This document shows positions 16,024 through 24,368 of a DNA stretch of 33,607 nt, piece after piece. The translations under genes were made by a program, and so were the position numbers. Within the stretch, counting starts at the first letter, position 1, and every line of letters begins with the position of its first letter. The notes beneath the pieces are model-generated. The model was not told the origin of the DNA. It did not search any database and saw only the letters and a list, made by a program, of their open reading frames with translations. The DNA is taken from contig NZ_WHYR01000039.1 of NCBI RefSeq assembly GCF_009428905.1, positions 1-33,607 on the forward strand. The letters are read 5' to 3'. The DNA is from Desulfofundulus thermobenzoicus. GTDB taxonomy: Bacteria > Bacillota > Desulfotomaculia > Desulfotomaculales > Desulfovirgulaceae.

Positions 16024-17250
16024 ATGATTTTAACTGATGAAGAAAAAAGGATGTTGGAAGGAGAGTTTGGTGAGCCAGTTCAAAAGGCCATGGAGATGCT
16101 CGTGGCCATTGGTGACATATATGGTGCGGAAAGGATGATTCCCGTCAAAAGTGCTCATATCGCAGGTCTTTCCCTGAAAACCCATGGCACGGCGGGTATG
16201 GAGTGGGCTGAAGAAATGGCCAGGAACGGGGCCAAAGTAAAAGTTCCGACAACCCTCAATGTGATTGGTTTGGACCGGAGCAGGGATTTGGGTCTGCCAG
16301 TCGATTGGTGTGCAAATCAGCTTCGGATAGAACGTGCTTATGAATGTATGGGATGTTATGGTACATCATCCTGTGTTCCATATTACAGTGGGTTTATTCC
16401 CAGATTGGGTGAGCACATTTCCTGGGCCGAATCGTCAGCGGTAGTATTTACCAATTCGGTACTGGGTGCCAGGGATAACCGGGAAGGTGGTCCTTCGGCT
16501 TGGGCATCTGCCCTGACTGGCCGAACCCCTTGTTACGGCCTGCACCTGGATGAGAATCGGAAGGGAGACTTGTTATTTAAAATAGAAGTTGATTTACGGG
16601 ATATTGCCGATTATGGTGCCTTGGGCAGTTACGTAGGGAGGATAGTAGGCACAAAGATTCCCGTTTTTGAAGGTATAGTCAACCCTTCCCTGGAAGAGCT
16701 CGTCTATCTGGGAGCGGCATTGGCGTCATCGGGGGCAGTGGCCATGTTCCATGTGGCGGGAGTTACCCCTGAGGCGCAAAGCGTTTCTGATGCCTTTGGT
16801 GGCAGGCCATATGACACGGTGGTTATAACCGCTAAAGAGATTGAAGAAGGAAAGGAAAAGCTAACTTCGGCCAGGGAAAGAAAAGTTGATTATGTAGCCA
16901 TTGGATGCCCTCATTGTTCAATTGGACAGATCAGGGAGGTAGCTGAACTTATTGCCGGGAAAAAAGTCAATGAAAATGTAACCTTATGGGTGCATACCTC
17001 CGCGGCTATTAAAGGCCTGGCCGGCCAGTTAGGTTATATAAGAATAATCGAGGAGGCAGGAGGAGTAGTTACACAGGATCTGTGTACGGTCCTGGGTAAT
17101 CCCGAAGCCCTCGGTGTAAAAACCCTGGCTACCAATTCCGCCAAGATGGCTTTTTATGCACCGGGTTCAAATGGGCTTGGTGTTTGGTATGGAAGCGTAA
17201 GGCAATGCATTGAAGCGGCAATTAATGGATACTGGGGACCCACCGTTTAA
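16024..17250 (+). CDS. Aconitase X large subunit (DUF521)
   Basis: A 408-residue catalytic subunit starting at ATG 16024 after GAGGTATGAG. Candidate Fe-S ligands are Cys108, Cys111 and Cys117 in YECMGCYGTSSC and the cysteines in AIGCPHCSIGQ near residue 300. NSVLGARDNREGG (144-156) is typical of the family. With the small subunit it should form a two-chain aconitase X, removing water from a hydroxy acid. It is the last gene of the AT-rich cluster, 22 bases before a long hairpin. Whether it acts on the same substrate as the DmdAB-like enzyme or on a side product cannot be told from sequence. Confidence 0.9.
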   Translation: MILTDEEKRMLEGEFGEPVQKAMEMLVAIGDIYGAERMIPVKSAHIAGLSLKTHGTAGMEWAEEMARNGAKVKVPTTLNVIGLDRSRDLGLPVDWCANQLRIERAYECMGCYGTSSCVPYYSGFIPRLGEHISWAESSAVVFTNSVLGARDNREGGPSAWASALTGRTPCYGLHLDENRKGDLLFKIEVDLRDIADYGALGSYVGRIVGTKIPVFEGIVNPSLEELVYLGAALASSGAVAMFHVAGVTPEAQSVSDAFGGRPYDTVVITAKEIEEGKEKLTSARERKVDYVAIGCPHCSIGQIREVAELIAGKKVNENVTLWVHTSAAIKGLAGQLGYIRIIEEAGGVVTQDLCTVLGNPEALGVKTLATNSAKMAFYAPGSNGLGVWYGSVRQCIEAAINGYWGPTV

Positions 17251-17272
17251 GTGGATGTACAGGCATTTCCGT

Positions 17273-17326
17273 CTTAACGACCGGGAGACTGGACCGTTAC
17301 ATCGTTCCAGTCTTTCGATCGTTAAG
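17273..17326. repeat. Long imperfect inverted repeat, 24-bp arms
   Basis: The arm at 17273-17296 pairs with 17303-17326 around the loop TTACAT. Twenty of 24 positions are complementary and two more can form G-U pairs in RNA. It lies 22 bases after the aconitase X stop, where base composition shifts back to GC-rich. No T-run follows on either strand, so it is not a typical intrinsic terminator. It could be an mRNA 3'-end stabiliser, a factor-assisted terminator or a miniature repeat element. Confidence 0.7.
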
Positions 17327-17422
17327 AAATGAGTGAAACCAGGTCTGTAATAACGTCGTTCCCCAACCTTGAATGGCTGGTGATCCTATCTAAAAATTCT
17401 GGAGAAAATTTCGTCTGACCTA

Positions 17423-17451
17423 TTGACAACTTTTTGCTCGGGAAATAAAAT
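17423..17451 (+). promoter_or_regulatory. Sigma-A promoter of the GntR regulator
   Basis: TTGACA at 17423-17428 is followed after 17 bases by TAAAAT at 17446-17451. This predicts a start near 17458, about 45 bases before the regulator's ATG. It directly abuts the palindrome at 17459, which fits repression by the encoded regulator. Confidence 0.7.
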
Positions 17452-17458
17452 CTAATCA

Positions 17459-17482
17459 AATTGGATCACCCAATTGCTCAAT
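17459..17482. promoter_or_regulatory. Operator-like palindrome at the GntR regulator start site
   Basis: AATTGG-ATCAC-CCAATT (17459-17475) is an exact inverted repeat with 6-base arms, followed by a further CAATT half-site at 17478-17482. It covers the predicted transcription start. A related sequence recurs at 23090-23114. Autoregulation by the FadR-type protein is the simplest reading. Confidence 0.55.
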
Positions 17483-17502
17483 TACCAGGAGGACCTGAGC
17501 AA

Positions 17503-18186
17503 ATGTTCAGAAAAGTGGAATATCGTCGCCTTTACGAAGATGTAATCAACCAGATAGAAACCATCATCCTGGCCGGTCAGCTGGCGCCCGGGGACAAGCT
17601 CCCCCCCGAGCGGGAACTGGCGGAGGAGATTGGCGTAAGCCGGGGAACCCTGCGGGAGGCTTTTCGCATCCTGGAGCGACAGGGAATTATCGAGACCAGG
17701 CCCGGTGGTGGGCGTTACGTGAGAAAGCTGCCGGAAGGTCTGCTGGACAAAGAGCGTATTTTATCCAGTCTGGAAACTGCCGCCATGCTGGATCTTCTGG
17801 AAGCCCGGGAAGTTTTTGAAAGTAAAATTGTAGAACTGGCCTGCGAAAGAGCCACCCCCGTCGACCTGGAAGCCATTGAACAGTCTCTGGCCATGGCGGA
17901 AGGGGAAAAAATAGACGGTTTGGAAGTGCTCAATCATGATCAGGCATTTCACCTCGCCCTGGCAGAGGCGACCCATAATATTGTTTTTGTCAATATTGTT
18001 GAGTTGAATCTGGCTTTGCTTTTTCAGATTCGTTCCAAAACTTCCGTGCTGCCGGGCAGGGCTAAAGAAATCATAGCGGAACACAGGGCTATTTTCGAAG
18101 CTGTCAAAGACCGCGACTCCCAAAAGGCCAGGGAGATGTTGCTCGTGCACTTGAACAATATTAAAGCATGTATTCAGAAAACCTGA
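17503..18186 (+). CDS. GntR-family transcriptional regulator, FadR subfamily (FCD domain)
   Basis: A 227-residue regulator. The start is ATG 17503, ten bases after CCAGGAGG; the frame is open to a TTG at 17461 but that lies at the promoter start. The N-terminal winged helix is clear (PGDKLPPERELAEEIGVSR, then TLREAFRILERQGII and a TRPGGGRYV wing). The C-terminal FCD ligand domain shows LLEAREVFESKIVELACERA, NHDQAFHLALAEATHN and AEHRAIFEAVKDRD, whose Asp and His residues usually hold a metal with an organic acid ligand. It probably controls the TRAP-catabolic operon that begins 165 bases downstream, and itself, through the palindromes at 17459 and 23090. Confidence 0.92.
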   Translation: MFRKVEYRRLYEDVINQIETIILAGQLAPGDKLPPERELAEEIGVSRGTLREAFRILERQGIIETRPGGGRYVRKLPEGLLDKERILSSLETAAMLDLLEAREVFESKIVELACERATPVDLEAIEQSLAMAEGEKIDGLEVLNHDQAFHLALAEATHNIVFVNIVELNLALLFQIRSKTSVLPGRAKEIIAEHRAIFEAVKDRDSQKAREMLLVHLNNIKACIQKT

Positions 18187-18351
18187 CCTTGCCGGTAAAA
18201 AGTGCAAATACATCAAAATCTCCGCCCTGGTATCATGCACCCATAACGCAAAGCAACATTTTGGGGGTGGGAAATGGTTAAATAAATTCGGCGGCATGGT
18301 TAGAAGGAGGTATGTCTTTTTATGGGCATCTAAAAAGGAGGTTTTCTTCGC

Positions 18352-19329
18352 ATGAAAAAAGTGGGAATCTGGATTATCATCCTGATTTTTTTGCTTTCCC
18401 TCGCCGGCTTATCCGGTTGTGGTTCCGGTTCCGGTAGCAGCGGAAAGCCGGCCACCCACCTTACCTTTGCCACCGCTGGAACCGGCGGCACATTTTATCC
18501 CCTTGGGGGTGGTATGGCCAAAATCATCACCAAATACGTTCCCAATACGCAGGTAACGGCCGAGGCCACCGGTGGTTCGGTGGAAAATGCACGCCTGCTG
18601 GATAAAGGTGAAGCGGATCTGGCCTTTGTAGCCGGTGATGTTACTTATGAGGCCTATAACGGTTTGGGCGATTTTCAAAACAACAAGAAAAAGATTGCCG
18701 CCCTGTTTGCCACATACTCTGAACCGGTGCATATTGTTACTTTAGAAGACAAGCCGATCAACTCTGTTTTAGATCTTAAAGGTAAAAAAGTCGCCGTTGG
18801 ATCCCCCGGCAGCGGTACAGAGGTGAAAGCCAGGGCTCTGTTAAACGCTCTGGGGATAACGTACAATGATATTGACGAACAGTTTCTGTCATTTTCTGAA
18901 GCTTCGGATGCTTTAAAAGATAACAATATTGACGCGGCCATAATGGCCGTTGGAGCCCCTGCTTCAGCGGTAATGGATCTCTCGGCGGTACGCAAGGTGA
19001 AACTAATTTCCCTCACCCCCGAGCAAATAAGCAAAGTTAAGGAAAAGTATCCCTATTTTACGGAAAGCAAAATTAAAAAGGGTGTTTATGAAAAGATCCC
19101 CAAGGAAGCAGATACTGTGGCAGTTCCTATAGTGGTGGCGGCCAGAGCCGATCTTCCCGAACAAACGGCCTATGACGTGGTCAAAGCCATATTTGAGCAT
19201 TTGCCTGAGCTGGAGGCAGTGCACAATGTAGCCAGGGAAATCACCCTGCAAACCGCAGTACCGGCGGTAATACCCCTTCATCCCGGTGCGGAAAAGTATT
19301 TTAAAGAGAAGGGTTTGACCTGGAAGTAA
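18352..19329 (+). CDS. TAXI-type TRAP transporter substrate-binding lipoprotein
   Basis: A 325-residue extracytoplasmic solute receptor. ATG 18352 follows AAAAGGAGG. The signal peptide has a hydrophobic core ending in LSGC, so Cys23 should be lipidated and the protein anchored outside the membrane, as in Gram-positives. The TAXI family is shown by FATAGTGGTFYPLGGGMAK, TGGSVENARLLDKGEADLAF and VAVGSPGSGTEVKARALL. Such receptors usually bind dicarboxylates or other small organic acids. The fused permease lies 69 bases downstream, beyond a hairpin. Its place before a di/tricarboxylate operon suggests it captures that operon's substrate. Confidence 0.93.
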   Translation: MKKVGIWIIILIFLLSLAGLSGCGSGSGSSGKPATHLTFATAGTGGTFYPLGGGMAKIITKYVPNTQVTAEATGGSVENARLLDKGEADLAFVAGDVTYEAYNGLGDFQNNKKKIAALFATYSEPVHIVTLEDKPINSVLDLKGKKVAVGSPGSGTEVKARALLNALGITYNDIDEQFLSFSEASDALKDNNIDAAIMAVGAPASAVMDLSAVRKVKLISLTPEQISKVKEKYPYFTESKIKKGVYEKIPKEADTVAVPIVVAARADLPEQTAYDVVKAIFEHLPELEAVHNVAREITLQTAVPAVIPLHPGAEKYFKEKGLTWK

Positions 19330-19338
19330 CCATTGGCC

Positions 19339-19370
19339 GGCCGGGTGCCGGCGGGCGCCCGGCCCCTTTT
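19339..19370 (+). terminator. Hairpin between receptor and permease genes
   Basis: GGCCGGGTGC pairs with GCGCCCGGCC around a six-base loop and is followed by CCTTTT. The stem is ten pairs, including one G-U. A partial terminator or 3'-end stabiliser here would make more receptor than permease, which is common in such transporters. Confidence 0.6.
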
Positions 19371-19398
19371 ATAATTGGTTCGGGAGGTGTAAAGCTTA

Positions 19399-21303
19399 AT
19401 GTCTACGGACGGTGGTTTAACCTCAAGGCATATCGGTAAAACAGTGGTGACCACAATAGCCGTGGCCCTTTCCCTGTTTCAATTGTATACGGCGGGGTTC
19501 GGCGTTTTAACACCGGTTCTCCAGAGGGCTACGCACATTACTTTTGTGTTCGTCCTGGTCCTTTTATTGTTCAATACCACCAAAAAGGCCCGGTTCTGGT
19601 GGCTGGACGCCATGCTGCTTATCGGCGCAGTGGCCACAGGTATTTATATGTGGTTAACTTACCAGACCCTGGTTTTTCGGGCCGGTGATCCCACCAATCT
19701 GGACATGATTATGGGTATTGCCACCATCGTGCTTATTCTGGAAGTAACCAGGCGCACCACCGGATGGCCGCTGGTGATAATTGCCGTGCTGGCCCTGGTT
19801 TACGCCCGGTTCGGCCCGTATTTTCCCGGGATATTGAGCCATAAAGCCTATTCCCTTGAGCGGATTATATCCCAGCTCTACCTGAGCATGGAGGGTATCT
19901 GGGGAGTAACCCTGGGTGTGGCTGCCACCATGGTGGCTTTGTTTGTCCTCTTCGGGGCATTCCTGGAGGCCACCGGTGGCGGCAAAATATTTATTGAACT
20001 GGCTTTTTCCATTGCCGGTAAGAGCACGGGCGGGCCGGCCAAGGTGGCGGTGGTTTCCAGCGGATTGATGGGCACCATTTCCGGAAGCCCGGTAGCCAAT
20101 GTGGCCACTGTCGGTACCTTTACCATTCCCCTGATGAAACGCCTGGGATACGATCCTCACGTAGCCGGCGGCATTGAGGCCGTGGCCTCTTCGGGTGGAG
20201 CGATCATGCCGCCTGTTATGGGCGCGGGTGCCTTTGTCATGTCCGAAATGACCGGCATACCCTACAGCAGGATTTGTATTGCCGCCGCCATACCGGCTGT
20301 TCTTTATTACCTTTCCCTTTTCCTGGCCGTCCACTTTGAAGCAAAACGCAAGGGGATGAAGGGTCTTCCGGCAGCGGAGCTGCCCAATCTAAGGGCAACT
20401 TTGCAAAAAAGTTTGTTTTTGCTCATTCCCATCTTTGTTTTGTTGTACCTGCTGGTGATCGTTCAGGTTTCTCCAATGAAAGCAGCTTTCTGGAGCATTT
20501 TAGTCCTGCTTTTGACCAGCATTACCATTGGTCCGGAAAGGTTCAATTTCAGGGCTAACCTGGCATTTATTCTTAGCGCCCTGGAAAAGGGCGCCCGGGA
20601 TGTCCTGACCGTCAGCGCTGCCTGCGCCGCGGCGGGCATTATTATCGGCGTTATCGCCCAGACCGGCATAGGCCTGACCTTTTCCAGCATTGTGGTGGAG
20701 GCGGCCGGTGGGCGGCTGATCCTGGCCCTGGCCCTGACCATGGTGGCCAGTATCATCCTGGGCATGGGTCTGCCGCCGACGGCGGCCTACATAGTGCTGG
20801 CGGCCATGGGAGCGCCGGCGCTGGTTCAAATGAATGTTCCCGTTTTAATTGCCCACCTGTTTATCTTTTACTTCAGTGTTTTTGCGCCGATTACACCTCC
20901 TGTGGCTCTGGCTGCCTACACCGCTGCCGGTATTGCCGAAAGCGATCCCATGCGTACCGGCGTAACCGCTTTCCGGTTGGGACTGGTAGCCTTTTTGATT
21001 CCCTACATGTTTACCTATGGACCGTCGCTGGTAGCTGTCGGTGCGGCGGGAGAGATAATCCTGACCGTGATTATGGCCTGCATCGGTGTATTTTGCCTGG
21101 CCGCCGCGGTGATCGGTTGGATGATGGAAAGTCTTTCATGGTTTGAACGTCTGATCTTTTTTGGCGCGGCCCTGTCCCTGATTGATCCGGGTTTGCTGAC
21201 CGACCTGCTGGGCCTGGCCCTGCTTGGCATTGCCATGCTTTCCATATTGTTGCGCCGGCGGCGGATGCTGCAGATTGCGGAAAGAAAGGAAGTGGCCAAA
21301 TGA
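19399..21303 (+). CDS. TRAP transporter permease, fused 4TM/12TM
   Basis: A 634-residue integral membrane protein combining the small (DctQ-like) and large (DctM-like) TRAP components in one chain, as usual for TAXI systems. ATG 19399 follows CGGGAGGTG. Many hydrophobic segments run through the chain. Family stretches include GTISGSPVANVATVGTFTIP, SSGGAIMPPVMGAGAFVM, ILGMGLPPTAAYIVLAA and FYFSVFAPITPPVALAAY. It would use an ion gradient to import the acid held by the lipoprotein at 18352. Its stop overlaps the ATG of the next gene by four bases (ATGA), which ties the transporter translationally to the catabolic enzymes. Confidence 0.94.
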   Translation: MSTDGGLTSRHIGKTVVTTIAVALSLFQLYTAGFGVLTPVLQRATHITFVFVLVLLLFNTTKKARFWWLDAMLLIGAVATGIYMWLTYQTLVFRAGDPTNLDMIMGIATIVLILEVTRRTTGWPLVIIAVLALVYARFGPYFPGILSHKAYSLERIISQLYLSMEGIWGVTLGVAATMVALFVLFGAFLEATGGGKIFIELAFSIAGKSTGGPAKVAVVSSGLMGTISGSPVANVATVGTFTIPLMKRLGYDPHVAGGIEAVASSGGAIMPPVMGAGAFVMSEMTGIPYSRICIAAAIPAVLYYLSLFLAVHFEAKRKGMKGLPAAELPNLRATLQKSLFLLIPIFVLLYLLVIVQVSPMKAAFWSILVLLLTSITIGPERFNFRANLAFILSALEKGARDVLTVSAACAAAGIIIGVIAQTGIGLTFSSIVVEAAGGRLILALALTMVASIILGMGLPPTAAYIVLAAMGAPALVQMNVPVLIAHLFIFYFSVFAPITPPVALAAYTAAGIAESDPMRTGVTAFRLGLVAFLIPYMFTYGPSLVAVGAAGEIILTVIMACIGVFCLAAAVIGWMMESLSWFERLIFFGAALSLIDPGLLTDLLGLALLGIAMLSILLRRRRMLQIAERKEVAK

Positions 21304-22229
21304 AGAAAACCACCCGCCTGCGTCAGTTGATTAACGCGCCGGAAATATTGATCATGCCCGGGGTGTATGATTGCCTGAGCGCGCGCATTGCCGAAATGGT
21401 GGGTTTCGCAGCTATACAGGTAACCGGGTTCGGCCTTTCGGCCGCCTGCCTGGGAGCGCCCGATTACGGTTTGCTTACCATGACGGAAATGCTGGAGCAA
21501 ACCCGCAGGATTGTCCGGGCTGTGGCCATACCGGTAATGGCCGACGGCGATACGGGTTTCGGCAACCCCCTGAATATACACCGGATGGTGCAGGAACTGG
21601 AGGATATGGGCGCTGCGGGTGTAAACATCGAGGACCAGGTGTTTCCCAAACGTTGCGGACATATGACCGGCAAGCAGGTGGTGCCCCTGGAAGAGGCGGT
21701 GGCCAGGATCCGGGCGGCGGTACATGCCCGCAGGGATCCGGACTTTATTATTAACGCCCGGACCGATGCCATTGCCGTCCTGGGGGTGGAAGAAGCCGTC
21801 AGGCGGGGCAATGCCTATGCCGGGGCCGGGGCCGATTTGATTTTTGTGGAAGCGCCCCGCAGTGTGGAAGAGATTGCGTATGTAGTGAAAAACATTAAAG
21901 CGCCGGTTAGTATTAACATGCTGGAGGACGGACGCACCCCCCTGATCGGTGCCGCGGAACTGGAGAAAATGGGTGTGGCGCGGGTCAGCGCACCCCTGAC
22001 ACCCCTTTTTGCCGCCGCCCGGGCCATGGAAGAGGCGCTGCGCATTTTAAAGGAAAAGGGCACCACCGCCTTTAACCGGGAACTGTTCACCACCTTTCCC
22101 CATTTCTCGGAAATAACGGGGTTGGAACGATACCGGGAGCTGGAGTCGGCATTGCTCACCGATCTGGAGATTAAACTGCGGTACGGCAGCAATGAAGCGT
22201 TGCTGAGGGCCAAAGAAGAAAACCGTTAA
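21300..22229 (+). CDS. Isocitrate lyase/PEP mutase-family lyase (methylisocitrate lyase-like)
   Basis: A 309-residue lyase whose ATG overlaps the permease stop. It has ADGDTGFGNP (DGDTG at 82-86, metal site), IEDQ (110-113) and KRCGH (117-121) with the catalytic cysteine of the lyases. KRCGH is the form seen in 2-methylisocitrate lyase (PrpB). With the PrpD protein downstream and an aconitase in region 1, the natural proposal is 2-methylisocitrate to pyruvate plus succinate, and succinate-handling genes follow. Other family substrates (2,3-dimethylmalate, citramalate-like acids) remain possible. It resembles the protein at 9811 but is clearly a separate paralogue. Confidence 0.88.
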   Translation: MKKTTRLRQLINAPEILIMPGVYDCLSARIAEMVGFAAIQVTGFGLSAACLGAPDYGLLTMTEMLEQTRRIVRAVAIPVMADGDTGFGNPLNIHRMVQELEDMGAAGVNIEDQVFPKRCGHMTGKQVVPLEEAVARIRAAVHARRDPDFIINARTDAIAVLGVEEAVRRGNAYAGAGADLIFVEAPRSVEEIAYVVKNIKAPVSINMLEDGRTPLIGAAELEKMGVARVSAPLTPLFAAARAMEEALRILKEKGTTAFNRELFTTFPHFSEITGLERYRELESALLTDLEIKLRYGSNEALLRAKEENR

Positions 22230-22289
22230 AAGGCAGTATAAGGGGCTGCTAAGGTCTGAAGAAAAAAACGTAAAAGGGAGAGGGTGTTT

Positions 22290-23063
22290 ATGTCCACTGA
22301 AAAGGAATGGTTCACGGCAATTACCGACGTTGCTCCGAACCGCATTATTGTGCGCGGTTACCGGCTTGAGGATCTGGTCCGGTCGGTAACCTTTACCGAT
22401 GCGGCGGTGCTTTTGCTTAAGGGTGAGTTGCCCGGACCCAACGAAAGGGAAATGTTTGATGCCGTTCTGGTTTCGGCCGTGGATCACGGAGCCAGCCCCC
22501 CCTCCACCCTGGCCGCCCGCACGGTGGCTTCCACCGGTGGAGCGTTAAATGCCTCCCTGGCGGCGGGGCTTCTCTCCATTAACTCCTATCACGGCGGCGC
22601 CGTGGAAAACTGCATGCGTTTTCTCCAGGAAGCAGTTTCCTCCGGAGAACATGGCGATGCGGAAGAAGCGGCGGATAAAATCGCACAAAAATACCTGGAG
22701 GCCAAAAAGCGCATCCCCGGCTATGGCCACCGCATGCACAGGGCCGACCCGCGGGTGAAGGTCTTAAAAGAAAAGGCGGAAAAACTGGGCTTTGCCGGCT
22801 CGTTCGTCCGCATGGCCCTGGCGGTGGAAACCGCCCTGTGTCGCCGGGGGAAGGAACTGCCCTTGAATGTGGACGGGATAATGGCCGCCCTGCTCTGTGA
22901 GATGGGTTACCCGCCCGAAATGGCCAATGCCGTTTTTATGTTCGCCCGCCTGCCCGGTCTGATTGCCCACAGTGTGGAGGAGCGCCTCCGGCAGCGTCCC
23001 GTGCGGCGCATATATCCCGCCGGTTTCCGTTATGACGGGCCTGCAGTCAGGGATTTGGGGTGA
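22290..23063 (+). CDS. Citrate-synthase-fold protein, citryl-CoA lyase-like
   Basis: A 257-residue protein. ATG 22290 lies seven bases after GGGAGAGG; a GTG at 22284 is too close to that site. It aligns with the core of citrate synthase but is over 100 residues shorter than citrate or methylcitrate synthases. Active-site positions are visible: YHGGAVEN (His101), GYGHRMHR (His147) and NVDGIMAALLCEMG (Asp195). This size class includes citryl-CoA lyase of Hydrogenobacter and the C-terminal domain of ATP-citrate lyase. The next genes encode a succinyl-CoA-synthetase-like pair, as expected if they activate a citrate-like acid and this protein cleaves the thioester. The reverse, condensation to methylcitrate, is the alternative. 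Confidence 0.85.
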   Translation: MSTEKEWFTAITDVAPNRIIVRGYRLEDLVRSVTFTDAAVLLLKGELPGPNEREMFDAVLVSAVDHGASPPSTLAARTVASTGGALNASLAAGLLSINSYHGGAVENCMRFLQEAVSSGEHGDAEEAADKIAQKYLEAKKRIPGYGHRMHRADPRVKVLKEKAEKLGFAGSFVRMALAVETALCRRGKELPLNVDGIMAALLCEMGYPPEMANAVFMFARLPGLIAHSVEERLRQRPVRRIYPAGFRYDGPAVRDLG

Positions 23064-23089
23064 GCGTTTATGGTTTTTTTAAAAAACTA

Positions 23090-23114
23090 TCTGGTCCACC
23101 CAATTGTCCAGTTG
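23090..23114. promoter_or_regulatory. Second copy of the GntR operator-like motif
   Basis: TGG-N2-CACCCAATTG-N2-CA-N-TT is shared exactly, in the same spacing, with the start region of the GntR regulator gene (17462-17483). The palindrome is weaker here because the left arm is ATCTGG instead of AATTGG. Like the first copy it sits just before the ribosome site of the next gene. It may be an internal operator within the operon. Confidence 0.45.
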
Positions 23115-23129
23115 TGAGGAGGTTGCTTT

Positions 23130-24368
23130 ATGGCCAGACTTTTTGAATATCAGGGAAAGGAACTTTTAAAAGAATGCGGCATTCCCGTACCGCGGGGACG
23201 GCTGGCCGGAACGCCGGCTGAAGCAAAAGAGGTGGCGGCTGAACTGGGCAGGCCGGTGGTGATCAAGGCCCAGGCCTGGGTAACCGGAAGGGCGGAGGCC
23301 GGAGGAATTAAATTTGCCGATTCGCCCGGGGAGGCAAAGACGTGGGCGCAGGCCATACTGGGACTTCAGCTGAAAGGATTTAGCGTGGAAAAGGTTCTGG
23401 TGGAAGAAAAGCTGGACGTAGCAGAACAATTTTATGCTGGTGTGATTGTAAGCGACCAGTACCGCTCCCCGGTGATGATGTTCAGCACCATGGGGGGTAC
23501 CGGGATCGAGGAAATTGCCCGGGCGCACCCGGATAAGGTCTGGCGGCAGCCGGTGGATATTTTCACGGGCCTGCGGGAGCACGAAGCGCGCAACCTGGTG
23601 CGCAAAGCGGGGATCAGGGGCAGGTTGCAGGCCAAGCTGGTCCAGGTGCTGGTCAATCTTTACCGCCTGGCCCGGAAAGTGGAGGCCAGATCCCTGGAGA
23701 TCAATCCCCTGGTCCTGGATCGCTCCGGGGAAATATACGCCGCCGACTGCCGGGTGACGGTGGATGATAATGCCGTCTTCCGCCACCCGGAACTGGGCAT
23801 CGAAATCGCCCGGGAGTTTGACCGGCCGGCCACTCCCCTGGAAAAGGTAGCCTACAAGGTTGAGGAAAAGGATTACCGGGGTACTTTTTACTTCCTGCAA
23901 CTGGAAACCCAGTATGAAGATGAGGGTTATATCGGTTTCCACGGCGGCGGTGGCGGTGGTTCCATGATGGCCATGGATGCACTGATGCGGGCGGGGTTGA
24001 AGCTGGCCAATTTCTGCGACACCAGCGGCAACCCGCCGGCTTCCAAGGTGTACCGGGCGGCCAGGATTATTTTATCCCAGCCCAAACTGGCCGGATATTT
24101 TCACTCCGGGTCCGGTGTGGCCAGCCAGGAGCAATATCACACAGCCCGGGGAATGGTGAAGGCCTTCCGGGAACTGAAACTGGACATCCCGGCGGTGATC
24201 CGGATCGGCGGCAATTCGGAAGAAGAAGCCATCCGCATTCTGACGGAGTATACCCGGGACCTGCCCGGCAGGGTGGAGGCCTACGGGCGGGATGTGCCCG
24301 TGGAATATTGCGTGAACAGGCTCAAAGAACTGATCGCGGAAAATAAAAGCAGAAAGGCGGTATCCTGA
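23130..24368 (+). CDS. Succinyl-CoA synthetase beta-like subunit (ATP-grasp acyl-CoA ligase)
   Basis: A 412-residue protein starting at ATG 23130 after GAGGAGG. It has the SucC layout: an N-terminal ATP-grasp domain (EYQGKELLKECGIPVPRG, RPVVIKAQAWVTGRAEAGGI, LEINPLV) and a C-terminal ligase domain (GFHGGGGGGSMMAMDAL, CDTSGNPP). It pairs with the alpha subunit at 24648 to make an acyl-CoA from an acid, ATP and CoA, or the reverse with ATP gain. Close relatives are malate-CoA ligase and the SucCD-like citryl-CoA synthetase. Substrate cannot be read from sequence; the lyase just upstream favours a citrate-like acid, while the flavoproteins downstream favour succinate. A four-base TGATG overlap links it to a ferredoxin gene. 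Confidence 0.9.
   Translation: MARLFEYQGKELLKECGIPVPRGRLAGTPAEAKEVAAELGRPVVIKAQAWVTGRAEAGGIKFADSPGEAKTWAQAILGLQLKGFSVEKVLVEEKLDVAEQFYAGVIVSDQYRSPVMMFSTMGGTGIEEIARAHPDKVWRQPVDIFTGLREHEARNLVRKAGIRGRLQAKLVQVLVNLYRLARKVEARSLEINPLVLDRSGEIYAADCRVTVDDNAVFRHPELGIEIAREFDRPATPLEKVAYKVEEKDYRGTFYFLQLETQYEDEGYIGFHGGGGGGSMMAMDALMRAGLKLANFCDTSGNPPASKVYRAARIILSQPKLAGYFHSGSGVASQEQYHTARGMVKAFRELKLDIPAVIRIGGNSEEEAIRILTEYTRDLPGRVEAYGRDVPVEYCVNRLKELIAENKSRKAVS

Noticed and set aside
19654..20334. 226-codon minus-strand frame
   Set aside because: Antisense of the TRAP permease; its Gly/His/Gln-rich content is the usual shadow pattern.
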